64,000 nt of DNA, taken from positions 108,594 through 172,593 of the forward strand of contig NZ_DAHVNP010000070.1 of assembly GCF_027319265.1 (NCBI RefSeq), written 5' to 3'. Numbering within the stretch: position 1 is the first letter of the stretch; the number at the start of each line of letters is the position of its first letter. Shown one piece after another: positions 59,010-64,000 of this stretch. Under the pieces are notes generated by a model. That model was not told where the DNA came from. It ran no database searches and saw nothing but the letters and a program-made list of their open reading frames with translations. The translations under genes and the position numbers were made by a program. The stretch comes from Ferrimicrobium sp. GTDB taxonomy: Bacteria; Actinomycetota; Acidimicrobiia; Acidimicrobiales; Acidimicrobiaceae.

Positions 59010-60530
59010 ATGGCCGACCAACAGCACATCGCCGATTCTCACGATTTGGCGTCCTTTGGCTATAAACAGCATCTACACCGGAGTCTGGGAACGTTCTCGT
59101 CCTTTGCGGCAGGCTACAGCTACATCTCCGTTCTCACCGGTATGTTCGAGCTGTTCGGGTTTGGCTACGCGTTCGGTGGTCCGAGGATGTTCTGGATGTG
59201 GCTGCTCGTCTGGGTGGGCCAGATGGCGGTGGCCTTCTGTTTTGCTGAACTCGCCTCGCGTTATCCCATCGCGGGTTCGGTCTATCAATGGTCAAAGCAG
59301 CTCAACGGGGCGATCGCCTCCTGGATGACCGGTTGGGTGATGCTCGTTGGCGACGTAGTGACGGTCGCTGCGGTGGCGATCGCCGAGCAGATCGTCCTCC
59401 CATCGATCTGGTCAGGCTTCGAGGTCTTCAAGAACACGACCCAGAACGCCGTGTTTCTTGGGGTTGTCGTCCTGGTGATCACCACGCTGTTGAATATGTC
59501 CGGTGTCCAGATCATGTCGATCGTCAACAACATTGGCGTCGTCGCCGAGCTGGTTGGTGTAGCGGTCTTTGTGGTGCTTCTGGCTTTCCACTTTCAGAGA
59601 GGCCCAGCCGTCGTCTTGCATGCAGAAGGGACTGGCCCCGGCATCCCTGGCTACTCAATCTTTGGAGGCAGTGTCGCCCTCCTGCTTGCGGTAATCATGC
59701 CGGCCTATGTCATGTATGGCTTTGATACCGCCTGCACGTTAGCCGAGGAGACAAAGGATCCCCGTCGCAAGGGTCCAAAGGCGATTCTGACGGCCCTGGC
59801 CGCCTCGGGGCTTGGCGGAGCGCTTCTCCTTCTGTTCGCAATCATGGCTTCTCCAACGCTGAACCCAGCCAAGTTGGGTATCGGTGGCCTCCCCTACATC
59901 ATCGAGGCCGCTCTCGGCGCCACCCTTGGCAAGATCATGCTGGCAGACGTGGCGGTGGCGATCTTTGTCTGTACCCTCGCTATCCAAACGGCCACCATTC
60001 GTCTCACCTTCTCGATGGCCAGAGACAACAATCTCCCCTTTGGCAACGTACTCTCGAGGGTCTCGAAGAAGGTGAACTCGCCAATCGTGCCCTCCATTAT
60101 TTCCGGTGTGGTGGCAGCACTGATTCTGATAGTCAATATCGGCAAGCCACAGATCTTTACGATCGTGACGAGCGTCGCTATTATCTTCGTCTACGTCGCC
60201 TACTTCATGGTTACCGGCTCGCTGTTGTTCAAACGGGGCAAGCGCGGAATGAACCAGAAGGACAAGGACGGTCTTTTCTCGATGGGTAAGTGGGGCCCGG
60301 TCGTCAATGGGGTAGCGTTCTTCTATGGAGTGCTGATGAGCATCAACCTGATCTGGCCCCGTACCGCCATCTACGGCCCTGGTGTCGATGCATGGGGTGG
60401 AGTCATCGTCATCGGTGTCGTCGTGGTCCTGGGTTATCTCTACTATCAGACCGTGCAGAAGCGTAAGTACGAGGCCCATGGAATCGTCGCCGATCACCGT
60501 GCCGAATCGAGCAGCGAGATGGTTGACTAG
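59010..60530 (+). CDS. APC superfamily amino acid/amine permease
   Basis: The predicted 506-residue transporter has 12 hydrophobic segments, the helix-1 signature FSSFAAGYSYISVLTG, the conserved GWVMLVGDVVTVAAVA stretch and AEETKDPRRKGPKAI after helix 6, typical of the amino acid-polyamine-organocation family. It imports an amino acid or amine with a proton or by exchange. ATG 59010 has GGGGGA upstream. It belongs to the operator-controlled regulon and is the probable uptake system for its substrate. Confidence 0.88.
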   Translation: MADQQHIADSHDLASFGYKQHLHRSLGTFSSFAAGYSYISVLTGMFELFGFGYAFGGPRMFWMWLLVWVGQMAVAFCFAELASRYPIAGSVYQWSKQLNGAIASWMTGWVMLVGDVVTVAAVAIAEQIVLPSIWSGFEVFKNTTQNAVFLGVVVLVITTLLNMSGVQIMSIVNNIGVVAELVGVAVFVVLLAFHFQRGPAVVLHAEGTGPGIPGYSIFGGSVALLLAVIMPAYVMYGFDTACTLAEETKDPRRKGPKAILTALAASGLGGALLLLFAIMASPTLNPAKLGIGGLPYIIEAALGATLGKIMLADVAVAIFVCTLAIQTATIRLTFSMARDNNLPFGNVLSRVSKKVNSPIVPSIISGVVAALILIVNIGKPQIFTIVTSVAIIFVYVAYFMVTGSLLFKRGKRGMNQKDKDGLFSMGKWGPVVNGVAFFYGVLMSINLIWPRTAIYGPGVDAWGGVIVIGVVVVLGYLYYQTVQKRKYEAHGIVADHRAESSSEMVD

Positions 60531-60594
60531 GCGGGTGTGTTGATGACGGCGGGTGTGTTGATGACGGCGGATGTGTTGATGACGGCGGGTGTGG
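60531..60594 (+). repeat. 18-bp tandem repeat (3.5 copies) between permease and oxidase genes
   Basis: GCGGGTGTGTTGATGACG occurs at 60531-60548 and 60549-60566, with one G-to-A change in the third copy (60567-60584) and a partial fourth ending at 60594. The array begins right after the permease stop codon and lies in the leader of the following flavoprotein gene. The 18-bp unit is a multiple of three, so it could have been coding. Confidence 0.9.
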
Positions 60595-60641
60595 CTATCA
60601 CTTCCTCCTCGGTCGAATCTCTTGGAGAAGGGGAATAGGAG

Positions 60642-61892
60642 TTGGAACCGGCCAGGGATAGCGCCCTCACTATTGTCGGTGGTGGGATCATCGGGTGCGC
60701 CGTCGCTTACGTCCTTGCTCAGGCGGGATACCGGGACATCCAGGTGTTGGAGCGTTCGCAGATCTGCGGTGAGACCTCGAGTCGAGCCGCCGGGCTGGTG
60801 GGGCAGGTGAGAACGAGCGTTGAGCGCACCAAGATCGCCATGGCGTCGGTGGCGATGTTCCAGAGTCTTGAGGAGAAGACTGGAGTGACCCCGGACTGGG
60901 TGCAGAGTGGCAGCCTACGACTCGCTCTGACACCTGAGAGGGTCGTAGAGTTCGATCAGATGGCTCGGGTGGCTGCCATCGCAGGGTTGGAGGTCCAGCG
61001 ACTGAGCGTTGACGAGGTCTCGGAGATGATACCCTTGGCCAAACCCGAGGCGGTGTTGGCCGCGCTGTGGTGTCCAACGGATGGCTATCTGCAACCGAAT
61101 TCATTGGCGATGAGCTATGTGGCGGGTGCACGCCAACTCGGTGTCCGGTTCGTGACCAACTGTGAGGTCATGGGTTTTGGCGTGCGTGACGGAGCGGTGT
61201 GCTCAGTCATCACTCCGGATGGCGAGTTCGCGACTGAGCTGGTCATCAACGCGGCAGGCCCATGGGCGGGTTGGGTGGCGCGTATGGTCGGTCTCGAGTT
61301 GCCGATCGTTCCGGTACGACATGAGTACTTCATCACCGGCTCGACCACAGGCTATGGTTCTGGCGTCCCGGTTCTCAGGGTTCCTGATGAGCGGATCTAT
61401 GTTCGTCCGGAACTCGATGGGCTTCTCTGTGGCGGCTGGGAGGCCCAGGCTTTGAGTATGAACCCCAAGGAGGTAGACGAGGGATCTCGGATGAACCCCG
61501 AGGCGGATTGGGAGGTGATGGGTGAATTCGCTAGCTCACTCACGACTCTGTTTGCTGGGGTGAGCGAGGCCGGCGTACGCAGTACGGTCGGTGGCTTTCC
61601 TGCCTTCACGCCAGATGGACGTTTTGTGATCGGTCGGGTTCCAGGGCTGCACGGTTATGTGATGGCTGCGGGGTGTAATGCGCATGGGGTGTCTGGTTCA
61701 GCAGGTATCGCTGATCTTGTGCTGGAGAGTCTGAGCGAAGATCCTTCCCCGTATGTGATCTCTCTGTCGCCCGGACGCTTCATGGAGGGGCCGATCGATC
61801 CGGATGAGGCACAACTCCAAGCGCAGCGGGTCTACGAGAATTACTATGCCGTCGCTGCGGCTGCACAGGGTGGTGCTACGATCGGGCTTTGA
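60642..61892 (+). CDS. DAO-family amine oxidoreductase (sarcosine-oxidase-like)
   Basis: The 416-residue flavoprotein has FAD motif IVGGGIIGCAVAYVLAQAG and ends with GCNAHGVSGSAGIADLV. Around residues 45-75 it closely matches the large flavoprotein of the same regulon (AGLVGQVRTSVERTK versus AGLVGQLRGSVTLTK), but Arg replaces the covalent-FAD histidine (SSRAAGL), so its FAD is likely non-covalent, and it lacks the GcvT half. It probably oxidises a related amine. The TTG start has AGAAGGGG upstream and lies after the 18-bp tandem repeat. Confidence 0.87.
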   Translation: MEPARDSALTIVGGGIIGCAVAYVLAQAGYRDIQVLERSQICGETSSRAAGLVGQVRTSVERTKIAMASVAMFQSLEEKTGVTPDWVQSGSLRLALTPERVVEFDQMARVAAIAGLEVQRLSVDEVSEMIPLAKPEAVLAALWCPTDGYLQPNSLAMSYVAGARQLGVRFVTNCEVMGFGVRDGAVCSVITPDGEFATELVINAAGPWAGWVARMVGLELPIVPVRHEYFITGSTTGYGSGVPVLRVPDERIYVRPELDGLLCGGWEAQALSMNPKEVDEGSRMNPEADWEVMGEFASSLTTLFAGVSEAGVRSTVGGFPAFTPDGRFVIGRVPGLHGYVMAAGCNAHGVSGSAGIADLVLESLSEDPSPYVISLSPGRFMEGPIDPDEAQLQAQRVYENYYAVAAAAQGGATIGL

Positions 61893-61974
61893 ACCACAAA
61901 GCGCCCCTTATAACACTGTGCTCTACGAAACTAGAACGAAGTGCACTTTCAGTGCGCTAGTGACAGGAAACCAA

Positions 61975-62523
61975 TCATGGTGCTGGGAAGCGAGGATTTG
62001 GAGGACTGAATAACTCCTGTAGTAGGAACTTTGCACGTGGCGGTAGCTCTACATGGGGGTACGCCTTCTCAAGTGCTTCGAGAGCCTCCGGAACGTCCTT
62101 AAATCCGGTAAGTGGCCATAGAACCTTTAAGTCATCCTCGTCCGCTCCCAGCCTGCTGGCGAACGCCTTCAGGAGAAACATGTACCTAGGCGATGCAACA
62201 CGAACGGTTAACCATTCAGTTTCAAACAGCACTCTAGCATCTTGATCATTGCCCCGCAGGAATCCTTTCACACCATCATTCAACCATGACTCTGGAATAC
62301 CTCTGGCTATGGCGATATCCATCGCCACCTCGTAGACGACTGTTTTTGGTTCGAAAATAGCATCGAGGTCACGGGTTAGACGCCGTGGTGAATAACACAA
62401 ACTCATTGCAGAATCGCCAACGAGGAATAGTTCGGCCTTAGTGCCACGTGCTTGAAGTCCGTCAGATAGTTCGTGAAGAAGTTCTAAAACTTCCTCTGGA
62501 TCGAAATATATTTTTTCATACAT
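61975..62523 (-). CDS. Nucleotidyltransferase (DUF6036/AbiEii-like), toxin candidate
   Basis: The 182-residue protein has a minimal nucleotidyltransferase core: FLVGDSAMSL is the GS-type motif and RLTRDLDAIF the metal-binding DxD motif. Proteins of this type act as toxins in AbiE-like systems or as tRNA-modifying nucleotidyltransferases in MNT/HEPN pairs. Its start lies inside the last codons of the upstream gene (eight-base overlap). The pair is flanked on one side by an IS element and has lower GC than the catabolic genes, consistent with transfer. Confidence 0.75.
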   Translation of the reverse strand: MYEKIYFDPEEVLELLHELSDGLQARGTKAELFLVGDSAMSLCYSPRRLTRDLDAIFEPKTVVYEVAMDIAIARGIPESWLNDGVKGFLRGNDQDARVLFETEWLTVRVASPRYMFLLKAFASRLGADEDDLKVLWPLTGFKDVPEALEALEKAYPHVELPPRAKFLLQELFSPPNPRFPAP

Positions 62524-62899
62524 GCGCTAGCGCCGATCGGGGAAGAAACACTCCCCGGCTTGCAAATGCCGCTGGCGTATCCATGAAACACAGCGGGCGC
62601 AAGCCGTGAGAGTCGGTGGCAAACCACCACTCGTCCTCTACTGATCGCGTTGGGTCCAGCGCCCATGTGGGAATACGTAACTCAGGGTGGAAAGCAAGAT
62701 GTTCGGCTAAACCTGCCAGCATCGCGTCAAAAGCCTTATTACCCGTGCTGCGCGGTTCAGGGGCGATCATCTGCTTTCTGTACTCATCATCAGCTGCTTC
62801 AAACTCGATGCAGAACTCCTTGACACCCCGAACCGCTTCGGGCCAGCCATATCGTTCCAACGCAATGGCGATAGCTGTTGCGAGGTCATCGATCGTCAT
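62516..62899 (-). CDS. Partner of the nucleotidyltransferase, antitoxin candidate
   Basis: The 127-residue acidic protein has an N-terminal helical region (TIDDLATAIAIALERYG) and a C-terminal block LHAFRIP-like in form (ELRIPTWALDPTRSVEDEW, then TPAAFASRGVFLPRSAL) that recurs in small partners of nucleotidyltransferase genes. It has no recognised enzymatic motif. A TAGATT -10 box ends seven bases before the ATG, implying a leaderless message for the two-gene unit. The toxin-antitoxin reading rests on gene order and family resemblance only. Confidence 0.65.
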   Translation of the reverse strand: MTIDDLATAIAIALERYGWPEAVRGVKEFCIEFEAADDEYRKQMIAPEPRSTGNKAFDAMLAGLAEHLAFHPELRIPTWALDPTRSVEDEWWFATDSHGLRPLCFMDTPAAFASRGVFLPRSALAHV

Positions 62900-63090
62900 G
62901 ATCTACAATCTACCAAACAATGAGTTCCATCTGGGATGCAACTTGCAGCGAGTTGCGCGATGGAAACGCCGAGCTGTCCACCCAGTTGCCCAAACTACAA
63001 CGTCGAGATCGCCATGACAGCTACTGGGATTGAGACAACACACCGCCCGAAGCCTAAATCAACCTCTCGCAATTGAGCACTCTAAGCCTC

Positions 63091-63108
63091 AATACCGTTC
63101 AGTTAAGG
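63091..63108 (+). repeat. Putative left end of an IS4-family element
   Basis: AATACCGTTCAGTTAAGG lies 25 bases before the transposase start and resembles the CAGTTAAGG-containing end of IS4. A similar sequence occurs again at 63862, where the transposase gene stops. Confidence 0.55.
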
Positions 63109-63132
63109 GTTTCTCTGTGGTAATGTGTGTAT

Positions 63133-63873
63133 ATGCCACGTTCTGGTTGGGTAAAGCCCGCAACTGATCGTCGATTATCCGATCTCGTTTCAATTGGTCT
63201 GCTTACGAGGGTGTTCCCTCCAGATGTGATTGATGAAGCGATCGATGATGCTGGCCGGAGGGAGATCCGCAACCGGGTTCTTCCTGCCCGGGTGATGGTC
63301 TACTTTGCCATATGTATGGCGATGTACTCAGAGGGTTCCTATGAGGATGTCTTCTCTCAGCTCTCCGATGGCCTGTCATGGTCCAAGGGATGGACTGAGT
63401 CGTTAAAGCCCCCGTCAAAGTCTGCACTCTTCCAGGCTCGACTCCGGTTGGGTGCAGAACCAGTGCATAATCTCTTTCGCCGGGTTGTACGCCCTTTCGC
63501 TACCCAAGATACCCCAGGATCCTGGTTTGCCAATAGGCGCGTGATGGCGATTGATGGCACCTGTTTAGACGTTGCCGACACTGTGGCTAACGAGGCCCAC
63601 TTTGGTCGCCCTCCCTCGAGTCGAGGAGATCGCTCTGCCTTCCCTCAGGCACGTCTTGTTGGACTAGCAGAGTGTGGAACCCATGCGATCGTCGATGCCG
63701 AGGTCGGCCCCTGCACCAGCTCTGAGGTTGCATTCGCGCGAGAGCTCGTCAGCCGTCTTCGCCCAGGGATGTTAGTGTTAGCTGATCGGGGCTTCTATGG
63801 GTTTAACCTATGGGAACAGGCAGCAAGTACCGGTGCGGATCTGCTCTTTCGGGTTAAATCCAATACCACTTAG
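63133..63873 (+). pseudogene. IS4-family transposase, truncated
   Basis: The predicted product has 246 residues. It carries the IS4 N-terminal domain (DLVSIGLLTRVFPPDVIDEA...), the first catalytic aspartate in VMAIDGTCLDV and the second in LVLADRGFYGF, then stops at RVKSNTT. Full-length relatives continue for 150 or more residues and contain the third acidic residue in a Y-R-E signature, which is missing here, so the product cannot be a complete DDE enzyme. The stop codon falls inside a sequence resembling an IS end, so the gene appears to be interrupted by another insertion. GTG 63127 is an alternative start. Confidence 0.75.
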
Positions 63874-63879
63874 TTAAGG
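63862..63879 (+). repeat. Second IS-end-like sequence at the transposase truncation point
   Basis: AATACCACTTAGTTAAGG matches the putative left end (AATACCGTTCAGTTAAGG) at 15 of 18 positions and coincides with the premature stop. The DNA beyond it shows no gene before the window ends. Confidence 0.5.
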
Positions 63880-64000
63880 TCCGAGCCCACTGCCAGCGGC
63901 ATGGCGCCTCTGTGGTGAAGTGCGTGAGGGACCAGTGATGACGATTGTGTCGCGTGGATGAACTTGTAGGTGAGCAGGATTGCGCTGATGGGCACGTTTG
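63880..64000. other. Right edge without recognisable gene
   Basis: No coding frame with features was found in these bases. They may belong to a second insertion sequence that begins with the IS-end-like repeat just to the left. Confidence 0.3.

Noticed and set aside
59739..60497. 252-codon minus-strand frame within the permease gene
   Set aside because: His/Asp-rich translation is typical of antisense to membrane-protein codons.
1..64000. CRISPR arrays, tRNA or rRNA genes
   Set aside because: No array of regularly spaced identical repeats with unique spacers and no tRNA T-loop/acceptor patterns or rRNA cores were seen. The tandem repeats found have no spacers.

Overview
The window looks like a chromosomal segment from a moderately GC-rich actinobacterium, probably an Acidimicrobiia-type acidophile (Ferrimicrobium/Acidithrix-like); that placement is inference. 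The evidence is the actinobacterial order (large membrane protein C-terminus)-murJ ... trxB-trxA-cwlM, an Ino1-type myo-inositol phosphate synthase downstream of a PadR regulator, a mycobacterial-like BlaI/M56 pair, and repeated leaderless starts in which a TANNNT -10 box lies 6-10 nt before ATG/GTG. No tRNA, rRNA, CRISPR array or phage block was seen.

Layout. 1-5.8 kb: cell-envelope and redox core (murJ, DegV, two-helix membrane protein, trxB, trxA, CwlM-like protein). 5.8-7.5 kb: padR-ino1 on the minus strand. 7.5-15 kb: amidase, an IS21-family relic, a large SEC-C protein, a GNAT enzyme, an unknown small protein and a DinB-like protein. 15.5-17.6 kb: a DUF3494 surface protein with a sortase-type tail, followed by a sortase. 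17.7-23.6 kb: a metal/thiol island, with blaI-M56, a four-gene operon of two CC-motif membrane proteins (one MerF-like) and two membrane-anchored thioredoxin-fold proteins, and divergent merR/merA. 23.7-27.6 kb: OmpR-type two-component system, a DUF5666 protein behind an 11-bp direct-repeat promoter, and ogt. 28-37 kb: phosphatase, membrane glycosyltransferase, GNAT, two YbjQ-like proteins, an esterase, a NarL-type two-component system and an SDR. 37-46.5 kb: peptide/amide hydrolases (DUF885 peptidase, a ketopantoate-reductase-like/amidase fusion, an orphan oligopeptide-binding lipoprotein, an Ntn isoaspartyl peptidase, an M55 D-aminopeptidase and an M14 deacylase). 46.5-50 kb: GNAT, a CHAD protein and long gene-poor stretches.

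50-62 kb is the most coherent unit. It carries a glutamine-synthetase-like ligase, aldehyde dehydrogenase, SDR, GntR/UTRA regulator, choline/ethanolamine-kinase-like protein, HAD phosphatase, dimethylglycine-dehydrogenase-like flavoprotein, APC permease and a second amine-oxidase-like flavoprotein. Three promoters in it place an ATGGTCTAGACCAT-like operator directly downstream of the -10 box, which suggests one regulon for uptake and oxidation of an amine or N-methylated compound. 62-64 kb: a nucleotidyltransferase pair resembling a toxin-antitoxin module and an IS4-type transposase cut short at a second IS-end-like sequence.

The best candidates for undescribed biology are the three-operator amine regulon, the BlaI/M56-controlled mercury-type transport and thiol operon next to merRA, the reductase-amidase fusion, and the sortase/ice-binding-like pair.
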